A DNA stretch of 64,000 nucleotides, from NCBI GenBank assembly GCA_905250125.1, contig CAJNOL010000222.1:62001-126000 (forward strand), written 5' to 3'. This DNA comes from Rotaria sordida (taxonomy: Eukaryota > Rotifera > Eurotatoria > Philodinida > Philodinidae). Of this stretch, positions 22,594 to 34,725 are shown piece by piece. Position 1 is the first letter of the stretch; each line of letters begins with the position of its first letter. The notes beneath the pieces were generated by a model, which was not told the origin of the DNA, did not search any database, and saw nothing but the letters and a program-made list of their open reading frames with translations. Position numbers and translations under genes: made by a program.

Positions 22594-24963
22594 TAATAAT
22601 GAGAATGGTTTCCGGTAAAATATATATATATATATGATTTCTATTGACAATATTAATAAAATGTTCTATTTACTTTTTTTTTCGTTTATATTTAATCTTT
22701 TTCTAAACATATATCGTATAGATTTAAGCAAACTATATAAAACAAATAAATCAACGATTTTTCTTTCAACAGAAAAATTATATATCAATTGTATCTACGT
22801 AATAATATTAAAACTTCTGATTATGAAACAAATAAAAACTTTAATAAACAAGAAATAAAAAAAATCATCGCTTATTTTATAAAGTTTTACCTTACGATTT
22901 ATTGTCGAATTTTTTTCAAGCAAAAAATCAATGTAGATAAGATCGTTTTTTTTCTGCCTGTACTTAATCTTTTCAACATGGGAGACGCATCTAGGCATTT
23001 ACCATTTTCAGAACAGTTCACATCTATTGATACGTACTACTTTTCGACGATTTGTTACGAGCGACTTACATATACGCCGTACCAGCGTTTGAAAGATCAA
23101 TAGCACTGATTAAAAATAAAAATTAATTTGTTTTAACTAACTCGATGTTTTAGTATTTTATTTCGAAAAAAGAATCTTGTTCTGAAAAAGTTGAATCAAG
23201 TCAATGACGCGACTTCTAATGATTATGCCATAGTTTATTTTTCAATAGCTTTGTTGATAGTCAGTTGTTTTGTTTTTTTTAGTAATAAAACTTTTTGTTG
23301 ATCATTGTTATTCATCTTTTCTTTACACGCAATATTTTATATGTTTACGTCTATGATATGAAGCGTATGTCATAAATAATATATCTCACTTCGTCAAAAA
23401 AGTCTAATGGCGTAATCAAAGATGGACTATGCCAGACGTTGCCCTACCATCGGAATAACGAGAACTGTACTAATTATCATCATTGATACTATATTTCATG
23501 GATGTACTCTAAGATTTTAGGACACTACTTTACTCCAATCACGATCTTTTGAGTGTGTTGCTACAAAAGTCTCTGTAAGAATCTCAGCTAATCATAAATT
23601 TTTCCTGCCCGTGCGTTGTATAGTAAACCGAAAGATAATTATTAGAATCCTTGGTTAGTATAGAGCTACAAGAACTCATGTAAAATTTGCTTCCTACCGG
23701 AAACTTGACTATTTGTAGGATGGAGACCAGAGACATTCATGACGATGCGGGAGATATTTCAATATCTTTTCTAAGGAGTTGAGTATCTACAAGTCTAACA
23801 CGCAGCACCATGGTGCACCTGATGGATTCAATCATAACTGTGTTAATCTAGCACAGTAACTGAAAAGACTTTAGAAGAATTTTTTGAATATCATCGCAAC
23901 AGCGACAATTTTTTATGTAGTCCACCGCAAGCCTTGTATCTTCTAAAATAGTAGACTGGTAGCAGCAGACTTCCAGTCACAATGAACATCTCTGACGAAG
24001 ACGTAGGATCGATTTATAAGTTTATTTATTGAGTATATATATAATGGGGTAACAATGACAATAACTAGAAAAAGACAGCCTAATACGGAAGTGAAGACAA
24101 CAAAAATAACGCTGACGAAAAAGTGGAGAAAAATCTGTTTCTACATATCATTGTTTTATCCAGCGTGATGGCCGAGGAGGCAGTGCCGCTTCCAGAATCG
24201 AGTTGACTTTCTCGGGATTGGTAGTTATTGTAGTATGAACCCAAAAAAAGATTTTCGTCCTTTCGGAAGGGAAACTGTCGATAAAACACTGATATATATA
24301 AGAAGGAACAATGAACAAAGGAAAATTTCCTTAAAAGTTAGCTGCGACATAATGTTATCTGTTAAGGCTAAAAGTCTCAAGAGTTATCCGGTGATTTAAA
24401 TAGCACAATATTTCAAAATAGTAGCATAATTTTGTCTTTATGAATCCTAATGAGTGTTTCCTGATGTGAATAGATATTCAGGGATGACTTCCCAATCTTA
24501 AGAAATTTTCGTTGTTCTCCAACAGGTTTGCAGCATTTTGTTATCTTTTTTACTCATCGATTTCCAATAAATCGCAAACTCTCCTACCAAATTCACTTAA
24601 CTTTAGAAAAAAATCCTCTGATCGGCATCCTGACGCAGCGTCGGGGCACCACTCCTAAGTAGTTTTGAAAAAATAAGTTCTTTGATCATCAAGACAAGAG
24701 CGCCACATTCTAAGTGAATATAATTAACCAATTAAAAAAATATTACTGTTTGATATTATTGTCTACATATTACATAATATTTTTTAGTAAGTTTGATAAA
24801 TTTTAATAAAAAAAAATTTAATTTATAATTATTTTCATTGAAAAATTATTTAAAGAGCAAAGGATCATATTGATGGATTACTCAATTTTTATTGGTTACA
24901 TAAAACAGTTTGGTAATTTCTGGTTGTTTGCTTATTTCTCTTCATATTCATTTAGTTTTTTTT
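22594..24963. other. Intergenic, no gene recognised
   Basis: The first 500 bp are very AT-rich 3' flank. From about 22970 to 24720 the sequence is less AT-rich and looks like decayed repeat rather than gene: no frame stays open with codon usage like the neighbours. A dyad GACGCAGCGTC occurs near 24632. The region ends with CATATTCATTTAG, an acceptor-like site 8 bases before the MGMT ATG. Confidence 0.5.
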
Positions 24964-25572
24964 ATGAAAATTCTCCAAAAAATGTGTGAAACTTCATCAT
25001 CAATTTGTTCATCACCAATAGGTGATTTAATAATATCTTATTGTCAAAAAGGTCTTCATTCTATTTGTCAAATATCGACAATCAATGATCAATCATTTAT
25101 ACCAGATGAAAAGTTAATATTATAAAAATATTTTTTCATTTCATAAAACCGACAACAACAATCTATTATTTTTAGTCAAACAATTGAAATTCAATCATCA
25201 TCTGGTAAAATTCCAATACCTAAATCATGTCTTAATTGGCTTCATACTTATTTTCATTCACCAAATCATTTAGCTAAAATACCTGAACTTTGTCCAAATA
25301 TTGTTTCGAAAAACGATTCATTTCAAGAAAATGTTTGGCGTACACTTTTAAATAATGTTCATTTTGGTCAAACAGTAACATATGGTCAATTAGCTGAATT
25401 AGCTGGAAATAAAAACGCTGCACGTGCTGTTGGAACAGCTATGCGTTGTAATCCATTTCAATTATTAGTACCATGTCATCGTGTTATTCGTTCTAATGGT
25501 GATATAGGAAATTATTCAGGAGGAAAACGAAATAATGTTAAATATTGGTTACTTAACCATGAACAAAAGTAA
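24964..25572 (+). CDS. MGMT: Methylated-DNA--protein-cysteine methyltransferase (O6-alkylguanine-DNA alkyltransferase)
   Basis: Two exons, 24964-25112 and 25176-25572, give 181 residues. The enzyme removes O6-alkyl groups from guanine by transfer to its own cysteine, a one-shot DNA repair in the nucleus. Exon 2 shows the full catalytic half: FQENVWRTL, GQTVTYGQLAELAGNKNAARAVGTAMRCNP, then the active-site motif PCHRV (acceptor Cys) and RSNGDIGNYSGG, which matches the substrate-binding loop. The N-terminal half is weakly conserved, as usual. An alternative start is the ATG at 24982 (six codons in). Length is slightly below the human protein (207). First gene of a tight same-strand trio; only 80 bp separate its stop from the RPL27A start codon. 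Confidence 0.95.
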
Positions 25573-25652
25573 ATATATACATTAGAAACTATAAGTTTTT
25601 GTTTATTTTAGATAAATTCTCTATTTAAAATTAATAAAATCTTATATCAAAA
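25573..25652 (+). promoter_or_regulatory. MGMT-RPL27A spacer with internal acceptor
   Basis: An 80 bp spacer. A pyrimidine-rich tract TTTTTGTTTATTTTAG ends at 25611, 41 bases before the RPL27A ATG. An AATAAA for the MGMT 3' end appears only downstream of that acceptor (25632-25637). The two transcripts would therefore overlap unless one precursor is resolved by trans-splicing. Confidence 0.5.
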
Positions 25653-26535
25653 ATGGCCGCACGTGGTTCAGCAAGAAATTCACGATTAAATAAAAAACCA
25701 AAGAAAACTAAATTACGTGGTATGTTAACTCAGAGATGTCTTTTTGCATAAACGAATTATCCAATTTTCAAAAATATCAAAACTAACTACTTTCATTATA
25801 AAATTTGTGTAAAGATATTTACAAAGACAAATTTCACATCTGAAAAAATATGCATGAAATTTTTTCCCGCAAAGCTTTGCAAATGATCTAACAGGCATTG
25901 TTGAAGTATAAGTGTAGGAAATTTAAATCCATCCATCCCAGATCGTATATGAATAAGACTTTGTTAGAATCTATTAACTATTTCTTTATTGTATTTCTCG
26001 AGAATTGTACTAACAGTTTTTATACGTAGTATATATCAAAAAACTGTTTGAATATTTTTCAAATGTATATTACAATCAATTTTGATAAAAAGTTTATATT
26101 ATTTTATATTGAAAATTTTCTTTAGGTAATGTTTCTCATGGTCACGGTCGTGTTGGTAAACATCGTAAACATCCTGGTGGTCGTGGTAATGCTGGTGGTC
26201 TTCATCATCATCGTACACTTTTTGATAAATATCATCCGGGTTACTTTGGTAAAGTTGGTCAACGTGAATTTCATAAACTTAAAAATCGTCGTTGGTGTCC
26301 ATCAGTTAATCTTGATCGTTTATGGTCACTTTTAAGTCAACGAGCACAAGAAAAATATACTCAAGATGAATCTTCTGTCGTACCTGTTGTTAATGTTGTA
26401 CGATCAGGTTATTTCAAAGTATTAGGTAAAGGTGTTTTACCTAAGCAACCACTTATTATCAAGGCAAAATTTTTCTCACGACGTGCTGAAGAAAAAATTA
26501 AGGCAGCTGGTGGTGCTTGTGTACTTTTAGCATGA
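25653..26535 (+). CDS. RPL27A: 60S ribosomal protein L27a (uL15)
   Basis: Two exons, 25653-25719 and 26126-26535, give 158 residues. This is a structural protein of the large cytosolic ribosomal subunit. The signature [20 protein letters not shown], then [44 protein letters not shown] and the end [22 protein letters not shown] match the family throughout. The N-terminus is about ten residues longer than in vertebrates ([23 protein letters not shown]). The single intron splits the Arg-Gly before NVSHGHG and is 406 bp, long for this genome; vertebrate orthologues carry snoRNAs in introns, but no snoRNA could be confirmed here. A plus-frame open reading of poly Val/Ile over exon 2 is a shadow. 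Confidence 0.98.
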
Positions 26536-26809
26536 GACATATTAAAATATCATATTATTTGTCTCTGTTCACAGGAAAAAAAGAAAGAAATAAAAAATAA
26601 ATTATTATTATCATCATTGTTTTTTCGTTTGTAATCGATATTGTTTTGCTTGTTTGTTTTTTTCCTTTATAAGCATACGAAAAAAAAAAATACGAAAACA
26701 AACGAAAACTTAATAATAACAACTCTTTTTCTTTTCATACAAATTATGAAAAAAAAAAAACAAAACAAGAAATATTTATATATATATATAACTTCTTAGC
26801 CTTGCAGAT
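26536..26809 (+). promoter_or_regulatory. RPL27A-CTU2 spacer with acceptor
   Basis: The 274 bp hold the RPL27A 3' UTR (AATAAA near 26588-26602), A-rich and T-rich tracts, a short AT microsatellite, and TTCTTAGCCTTGCAG ending at 26807, two bases before the CTU2 ATG. An acceptor that close to a start codon leaves almost no 5' UTR and is typical of spliced-leader addition. Confidence 0.6.
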
Positions 26810-29800
26810 ATGTGTCAAGTAAACGAAGAGGACGATGAAATATTTCAAGCACTTAAATCTACAATAAATAAGTAGGTTTATATGAAACTTTATGAAAACT
26901 TTTTTTGTATTTGTTATTTGGAAAGAGAAATTTCATTTTTGTTAATATTCTAAAATCTTTTACAGAACACCAACTAATCGAAAATGTATGAGTTGTGATG
27001 AAGATGCTTGTGTCATTGTTCGAATTGCTGATCCAATGTGTCGGTGAGTTATTCATTGACTTCAAGAAATATTAAACTAGAGTTTATAAATTTGAATAAA
27101 TACAAAAGAGTTAATCATTTAACAATATTCAAAGAGACTTGATAATTTCCATAGCTCGAGTATGAGATAAAGATTTTTGAAAAATGCAATACGATAGTTT
27201 TCAGATCCCAGAAAACTGCGAAAATTAGTTTTTAAGAGTACCAACTTAAAGCGCCCAAAATCCTGAATAAAATAAGGAGTGGTCGCATTTCCTACGACCT
27301 TCTCTTAAAAAGTTATAAGCATCGTAAAACGAAATTTATCATAGCATTACTAAAAAGAACTCTGTTTTTTGTGAAGCTTATAACTTTTTAACGGAAGATC
27401 GTAGGAAATTCGGCAACCCTTCATTTTATTCACGACTTTGTGCTCTTTAAGATAGTACTCTTAAAAATTAATTTTTACAAAGTCTCCTGGATAGGGAGCT
27501 ACAGGTTCTTCCAGGCTCAAACCCGTCCGGGTCCAACTTTTTATTTTTTGTTGGGCTCAGTTACACACTTTTGTGGACCCACTGCTCGCCAGATGAGAAA
27601 TATAGCAACAAGATATAACTGTACGTTGGGTTTTTTTTTCTGAGAGTAGCGAATAAATAGCTGAAACCTTGATCCTTCACTTGTTTATGTGTACGAAGGG
27701 TGCCAGGTATGAATGGAAAAAAAACCTCGAGTTTGGACTCGGTCAAGTCCGGATCCAAATTTTAAACTTTTTTTCGGATCCGGATCCACAAAAACATGGA
27801 CGCGCCGCTTCCTATCTTCGCTCACTACTAAAACTAATAATTAGTCTCACATGTCATTGTATATGAATCTATTTTTCTAATCTTATGTGTTTGTTTCTGC
27901 AAAGCCAATAGAAATAAATAATATTATTTTATGTTTATGTAATGAGAAAACTAACATTTGAAAAACGTTCAGTTACTTCCAATGATCGGTTTGCCCAGGA
28001 ATATCAATATTCTATAGAGCTGAAAAATGATCCTCCATCCACTTACTCTGTTATGATAGGTACAAATAAAAAAAGGCAAATTCTATTTGAAACAACGTAT
28101 TTTGGCTCAAAAAAAGAAAAGAAAGATAGATTAATACATAGAATTATAGACAGTCATTTTCTATATTCTTTTTTTTTTTTTGTTGATTCAAAATACATTT
28201 ATTTATCGTTTTCGCTTTATGACGAATCAAAATAAGATAAACTCTCAGTTTTATCAACTAATAATGAAACTAAATTTCTAAGAGATAAATTTCAAAACTG
28301 TTAATTATATTTTGTAGAAAATGTTTTGAAGAATTTTTTATTCATAAATTTCGTTCAACATTATCAAAATCTAATATATTCGGACGCGGTGAACATGTTC
28401 TTATTGCATATTCCGGTGGACCATCATCAACAGCTTTACTTCATTTAATTGCTGAAGGACTTAGTGTAAATGCTCGAAGACGTCTTCAATTTCAAGCACA
28501 TGTTGCTTTCATTGATGGTGATTAAAAATTTAATTTTGTTTTTATTTTTTTTTTTCTTTACTAAATATAAATTTTATAGAATCTTCATTATATCCGGATG
28601 CAATAGACATACGTGAAAAAGTAATTGATCGTATTACGAATCAATTACATTATCCATTACATATTGTCTCTATTGATGATGTAAGATTTGTAAAAACAAA
28701 AAAAACAAAGTTTTATTATTATTTTGGAATAAATATTTTTAAATTTATTAGAATCTTGATAATGATAATACTTTAAAAAAATTATTATTTCAACAAACAA
28801 AATCATTAACAGCTCGTGAAGAACTTATTCGACGACGAAAGTATTTTTTTTTTTAATGTAATTTTATTAAAAATTTAAATTCTATTTTAATAGATTAAAA
28901 TTATTATTTGATATTGCTATTCGTGAAAAATGTACAAAATTAATTACAGGTGATAATTGTACAAAACTTGCAGCACAAATTCTTTCCGATATGGCACAAG
29001 GCAAAGGTGCACATGTTGCATTAGAATGTGTTCGTATAAAATTTATTTACATTTTATTTATATTATATCTTATATAGAATTTAACTGATACAACAAATGA
29101 TTTAGTTACTATAGTGAGACCGTTTCGGTGAGATTTTTTTTCTCTCTCTGTTTCATATCATTATTACTCATTCATATATATATATATTTGTAGGGAAATA
29201 ATGTCAAAAGAAATTGCTATGTATAATCGATTGAATTCTATTGAATCTCTTCAAAATATTGATATATCAACAATGGTATGTATGATTTATGTTTATTTTT
29301 TTTGTTTTTTGTTTATTTAAAATAATTATTTTCTTAATAGTCTGGTATTCAATCATCAATTTTTAAACTTTCGGAAACACTTGTTAATGATCTACAAAGA
29401 CAATTTCCTTCAACAGTTAGTACAATATTTCGGTAAGAATTATTCTTTCTTTATCTATATGATTTGAACCGGACAAAAATCACCGTTACACCGCTTAGTA
29501 TAATGTGTCCTATACCCGAGGGTAGCTTGATACTTGAACCATTGACTATCCTCTGATCACCATTCTACTGCGGTATACCGATAGTTGTTTACTGATCGGG
29601 AATCTACTATCGCGGTTCTTATGAATGCCGTGGTAGTGCGAAGAAAGGTGCAATATGAATATTTTATCTAAACTTTTTGTTTTTTTAGAACATCTGATAA
29701 ACTTGAAAAAAATCTAAAATCAGAACGATGTGATTTGTGTTGTTATCCACTTGATCTTGACGAGGATCAATCATTATTATCTGATCAAGATAGAATAAAA

Positions 29801-30039
29801 CTTATTCATCAACTATTCGATACACGTTCCGATAGGTATATTTATTTAATAGTTTGTTTTTTTTTTTGTTCTGATTTGAATTTTTCTTTTTAATGTAGTA
29901 ATGATCCGGTTCATGTTTGTTATGCTTGTCGACGATTATTACGAGATGTACAAGTAAGATTGATTTTTATTTGAAAGAAAAAAATTAAATTTTATTTTAA
30001 TTAATTATCTAGCCGAATTTACAATCTAATCAAGAATAA
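26810..30039 (+). CDS. CTU2: Cytoplasmic tRNA 2-thiolation protein 2
   Basis: Twelve exons (26810-26871, 26966-27043, 28318-28517, 28580-28680, 28752-28840, 28894-29029, 29078-29127, 29194-29275, 29341-29432, 29689-29835, 29899-29953, 30013-30039) give 372 residues. CTU2/Ncs2 partners CTU1 in the cytosol to 2-thiolate wobble uridine U34 of tRNA-Lys/Glu/Gln, taking sulfur from URM1. Evidence: N-terminus MCQVNEEDDE; a CxxC pair (CMSC) and CRKCFEEFFIHKFRSTL; the PP-loop-like AYSGGPSSTALLH; FIDESSLYP; LTAREELI; TGDNCTKLA; VRPFREIMSKEIAMYNRL; QFPSTVSTIFRTSDKL; the C-terminal Cys motifs CDLCCYPLD and VCYACRRLLRD. It is shorter than human CTU2 (about 515) because linker regions are missing. Introns are mostly 47-71 bp, but intron 2 is 1274 bp (palindromic repeat) and intron 9 is 256 bp (GC-richer insert). 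It is last in the trio. Confidence 0.97.
27180..27480. mobile_element. Foldback element in CTU2 intron 2
   Basis: GAAAATTAGTTTTTAAGAGTACC and CCTACGACCTTCTCTTAAAAAGTTATAAGC on the left pair with GCTTATAACTTTTTAACGGAAGATCGTAGG and TACTCTTAAAAATTAATTTTT on the right, around a short unpaired centre. The same arm text occurs as a single copy at about 42030-42165 in an IFT88 intron. Downstream in this intron (27515-27800) a second inverted pair exists (GTCCGGGTCCAACTTTTT against AAACTTTTTTTCGGATCCGG and CTTTTGTGG against CCACAAAAA). Confidence 0.65.
29450..29660. repeat. GC-richer insert in CTU2 intron 9
   Basis: Intron 9 is 256 bp while most of its neighbours are about 60. The extra ~200 bp run from GAACCGGACAAAAATCACCG to ATGCCGTGGTAGTGCG. 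They contain many CG dinucleotides, unlike the surrounding intron sequence. No coding frame and no match to the other repeats in the window was seen. It looks like an insertion of unknown kind. Confidence 0.4.
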
Positions 30040-33000
30040 TTCTTAATGATGAAGAACAAATCAAACAGTGTATTATTTTTTATTTTTCGTATAAATAATC
30101 ATTGAAAAAATTGATTATAACGTTGTGTTATTCTTTTTTTTGCTGTTGTTAACGATTAATAAAAAATAATTTGACCGTTAAAAATTTATCTTATTGATTA
30201 TTTTATTTAATGAAACTTGATTCAAATAGGTCTCATCTGCCTATCGTGATCTGTATATTTTTTACATATTAATATCATTATGATAATTTAAATAGAAGCA
30301 AAAGACTATCTTTATAAGTCAATGATTCTTGAAAGATAATAATAACTGATTAGAAAAATACGAATACAAACTTAGTGGAATGGATAAACTAAAAGAAATA
30401 ATAAACAATATAGTCATCGCTGCATCCCTAGTCACAGTCTATTATTAATCATGATTAGGGTCCAGTCAAAATGATAAAACAAAAGTCATTTCTCATCTAC
30501 CCGCGACAAAGATATTCTATTGTAAATCATGACATATAGGCTTACTGTTCAAAAAAATTAGCAAAAAAAGGTAAGAGAAAGATGGTCAGTCTACGATGGG
30601 CAACTTATTTAACCTATGACAAACTCGAAACTAATAGTTTGTGTCTGTTTGCACTTCGGATGTAACTAAAATTAGCGATAGAGAATAATACATACTATGT
30701 AGGTATTATTATCGATATCTTTACTTGTGAGTTTTGTATGTTCAAAAATTTGAACTTGTTTTCTTACTTTCTGATGTTATGCAAAAAGAAAATTACTGAA
30801 AAAATAACCAATTATATTGAAAAGAAATGAAAATGGTTAAATGATTTATATAAGAAACAAACAAATGATTTTTACAGTCACTTTAAGACGTCTTTTTATT
30901 TTATATTTTAAATCGAAACAAATCCTATATCCACCTTTCATTTGATTATTAATTCTTTATAAAGGTTATTTTTATGAATAAGATCTTTTATTATAGATGT
31001 AGTTCAAAATGTTGCCTAACTATTAATTAAAAAGTTATCAGTGAATATCTCTCTAACCATATGAGAAAAAAATCCGAAAACTTCAGCAAGACCGGACTTT
31101 AAAAACTGGTTTTCTAGAGATCATATCAAGAAAACAATAGTAAATGTATCTGAGAAGGCTACTCTATCTCTGCATATATAACCTATTCAATTTGTCTATT
31201 TTTTTTTTAACAAACTCAAAATATTATCGATTCTCTTGTCGTATCCTAATGTCTGTGTAAAGTTTAAATTGATCAAAAATATATATCGGATAAATATCAA
31301 TTTTATCATGAAATCAAATTTTCATTCTTGTTGAAGTATCATTCATGTAAATAATAAATTATTTTATTGAATTTATCATAGTAGATTTAATATATAAATT
31401 TCCGTCTTATGTTATGTGACATATTGATGGGATTACTAGTATTTAATTGTTTTTGGAATTTATTTGAACTATCAGATTTATCTATTGATAGCATATAATA
31501 AAATTGAACTGTACTAAAAGAGAGACATCAGCTGTGTATCTTCTCTCAGCATAATTACCTCCGTTTAATGATAAGATGTATAATGCGCTTTATAGAAAGA
31601 TCCGAGAAAATCCTAGAAGTTTCTAAGGCCACAGAAAAAATTGGCTTTTTTTTGTTATTCCATAAAAATTAATAATCGATAAGATACAACATTTTTTTGT
31701 TGTTATGAAAACCAACTGGACTGGCAAAGTTCATTAATAAAAAAGTAACACTTCATATCTCAAACATTATATTTTTAATCCTTGACTCTCCATAATAGTT
31801 CCAGAAAAGTCATTAATGAAAACAACTGTGGCCATGAGGGAGAGAGGAAGCAATGTCATGGACTGTGGCTGTGCATGACGATTTTCAGACTCTACACCCA
31901 CACGCACTACACTCATCCATCCAGAGAAGGTTTGCATATATGAGAAGACAAGACAACAAACAGATACTATCAGTAAACATTTATATAATGGCAAATTATA
32001 CTGGTATTTATGAATAACGATAATCTGTTTCCTTATCTATGCGTAAATATTAGTAAGTATTATATTTAAATAAGAATGTCTAAAATTTTTCTTTTTCATG
32101 TTTTTATCCGTCAATGGCAACTTTCATTTGCCTTTTTATATCATATAATCTTTTGCTCAACTAATTCGTGTAAAAATTTTGAAATGTATTTTATATAATA
32201 GCAGTAACTATTCGTCGATATTTTTATCACATAGCACATTATTAAGATACATATTTCTCGTTGGTAAAAGAAACAATTTAAAAAACAAAAAAAAAAAGGT
32301 CCTTTTTTTCTTAACAATCCCATAGTCGTCTTTCTTTTAAGTTGTATATTCTAGAAATATTAAAACAAAAATATCAAATATTTTTCTTTGCCTTAGAGAA
32401 TTTCTTACACGTAATATGTAAGGAGTTTTTTAATATTCTGCATTCTGCAATGTTTCTAAAAAAAAAAAAGGTAATTTCAATTGCCAATAGGACAATCATT
32501 GTGTATAAAAGAATTTAGAAAAAAAAAACTTATGGTGATTATTTTTGAAAAAAGTAACATATGGTATAAAGATTATTTTCCAAAAATTATTTTTTGAAAA
32601 AAAACAACGATCGGATATTTATCTCTTTCTTTTATTTTTTACTATATATCAAATTACTAATAGAATTTTTGTTTTATCTCAGCAAGCATTATCGTCGACT
32701 TCCTCACCTCCTGTTAATCTTTCGACCTTTGCAATACCCTTGATAATTAATATTTGAAACAAAAGTAGTGAAAGATTGTAAAACAAAGTACATTCCACTC
32801 TATTAATAAATAAGAAACAAACAGTATTCATATTTCCAAGAAAATAAATTTCCGAAATTACTGACATGAGAAGATAATTTCCGGATAGCTTTCATAATTA
32901 TTCATTTATAAGAAAAAAGAAAATTCGAAAACTTCTTTGACATTAATACAAACAAATAAAATTAGAAGTCTATATAAATATCAAAGCTCACTTATACATA

Positions 33001-33893
33001 CTGAAAGAATGTTTCAGAAATCTGAATATTTCTTCTCTATTACCTTGCAAAGATTCTCTCTTTAGTCATGGCTAATGCAAACATAACAAATATGATTACC
33101 ACATATATTTTCATTAGTAGGCGATATGAAAACAAATCCTAAGAATTATTTCCACATCACTTTCAAGTCACCACATGATAAGTATAATCACAAATTTCGA
33201 TGAGATTTTAAAAGTTACAAGTATTAAACCTTACAAATAATTAGTATTTTTATTATAATTCGTCTATGACATTATAAATAATTTATTGAATAGTTTTATA
33301 TAATCAAAAACAAAACAAAAAAAGAAACTAAATTAGAGAATATACTTCTATTAATATTGAATATAAATAGACTGTTTTCCTACGAATAACAACTTACAAA
33401 CATACACAGAAATTACTTTCCTGTAAATAAAAAGAAAAACGTTTTTTTTTTCTTTTAAATATAATGAACGACTGCTAACTAAACATACATTTAATATAGA
33501 TAAGATAAATAACAATATAAGACAAAAATTTAACCTATTATAACATAAAAATTGTCAAAAAGAAAATAAAAGCGAGAAAACCGATGATAAACCACTGACA
33601 ATATAAAGAAAAGAAAATAAATAATATTGCAACAAAAATCGAACTAAAAACTTTCGTATAAAGTTCGATCTGTTATATAGAAACTAATGCAGACACAATA
33701 CAAAACAAAACTCATTTTACTATTATTTATGTAAAATAGGGAAACAAAAAAAAAAAAAAAGAAATAACCTATGTGTATGTGTGCGTTCAAGCAAAACCTA
33801 TTAAGGACCTTTAGACGCGTCCAAAGCGTAAATTAATCAAGATAAAGAGGAATCAATTTAATGAAAAAGAAAAAAAGAAAAACATATCTTTTC
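30040..33893. other. Intergenic between convergent CTU2 and AXH gene
   Basis: 3.85 kb, AT-rich, no gene recognised. AATAAA near 30157 probably serves CTU2. The segment 30890-31135 is similar in reverse orientation to 38610-38745 in an IFT88 intron (CCACCTTTCATTTGATT, CCATATGAGAAAAAAATCCGAAAACTT, GGTTTTCTAGAGAT). A GGGTGT-type motif is at 31885-31925. Near 33420-33770 poly-A/T tracts precede the AXH gene 3' end. Confidence 0.55.
30890..31135. repeat. Dispersed repeat copy A
   Basis: It shares at least four long words with 38610-38745 on the opposite strand, in the same order, over about 130-240 bp. The partner sits inside an IFT88 intron. This is therefore a two-copy (or more) interspersed repeat; class unknown. 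Confidence 0.55.
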
Positions 33894-34725
33894 TCATTCA
33901 TTATATACTTTAAATCGTTTATTTTTTGGTATAATATTATCCATTGATGATGATATTTTTTCATTCATATATCTTTCAACTAAACATTTTGTTGGTGATC
34001 GTTGACTATAATTAGGTTTAATATTTATTTTTGATTGATCAATTTTTTTTTCCATAATAGCTATTATTAAATCTCCACATTCTAATTGACGACAATTTAA
34101 TCCAGTTGTACGATATGTTGATTTCGGTGATATTGATGACCAACAAGAATATTGATGAACAAAAAATGGCATTTCTTGTGAAACATAATATGATACCTAA
34201 GATACAAAAAGAACAAGAGAAAAATTAATTTTATATATGTATAAAGATTAAAGTAACTTACTGGTTTTTCAATTCCATTTATACGAAAACGCAATTCAGT
34301 TTTACCAGTTAATTTATTAATACAACCAATATATTCTACACGCGCCAAAAGACTAAAATATATGAAAATACATAACATATTTGTATAGTTGGTTATGACA
34401 AAAGTTATGTCTTTTTTCGATGTTTTGATTTTTACCTTGAGTATTGTTGATTTTGTTTTGCACTTATTATTAAATCATTTGTTGTTAATTGCTGAATATT
34501 TTTCTTCTCACCTGTTTCTAATTTAATTAATGTAGCATGATGAAATTTTTCTAAAATAATGTTATCATCATTAGATTTTTGTGATAAAAATGGATTATAA
34601 TGATGAAATGATCCATCACCAGAATAATAATCGTTATGATAATTCCATGGTTGAAATAAATTCATATTCTTTGATGATGATGATGATGATGATAATAAAC
34701 CAAGATTAGAAACAGTTGAATACAT
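33894..34725 (-). CDS. Ataxin-1-type AXH-domain protein, minimal
   Basis: Three exons on the minus strand, 34725-34436, 34352-34262 and 34196-33894, give 227 residues. The AXH domain spans about residues 62-165. It runs FHHATLIKLETGEKKNIQQL, NDLIISAKQ, SLLARVEYIG, LRFRINGIEKPVSYYVSQE, MPFFVHQYSCWSSISPKSTY and LNCRQLECGDLIIAI. The last two blocks align with PFFVFGQGWSSCCPERT and LPCSKLSVGDVCISL of human ataxin-1. In ATXN1 and HBP1 this domain mediates dimerisation and RNA or corepressor binding. There is no polyglutamine tract and no HMG box (as in HBP1); the N-terminus has only a Ser run encoded by a (TCA)n repeat. The protein is far shorter than ATXN1 (about 815). The C-terminus is basic with KNKRFKV, possibly a nuclear localisation signal. 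ATTAG lies four bases before the ATG. A nuclear regulator role is inferred. Confidence 0.88.

Noticed and set aside
22789-23103. 104-codon plus-strand frame
   Set aside because: AT-rich 3' flank; Lys/Ile/Phe/Tyr composition typical of random frames in AT DNA, no domain.
25720-26125. snoRNA inside the RPL27A intron
   Set aside because: The intron is long and the family often hosts snoRNAs, but no clear C/D boxes or H/ACA hairpins with confident guide pairing could be read by eye.
26129-26335. 68-codon plus frame over RPL27A exon 2
   Set aside because: Frame-shifted shadow of the ribosomal protein (poly Val/Ile).
27942-28235. 97-codon plus frame in CTU2 intron 2
   Set aside because: Considered as a nested gene or retained exon, but no similarity, ends in poly-Phe from a T-run, and conserved CTU2 exons flank it with proper splice sites.
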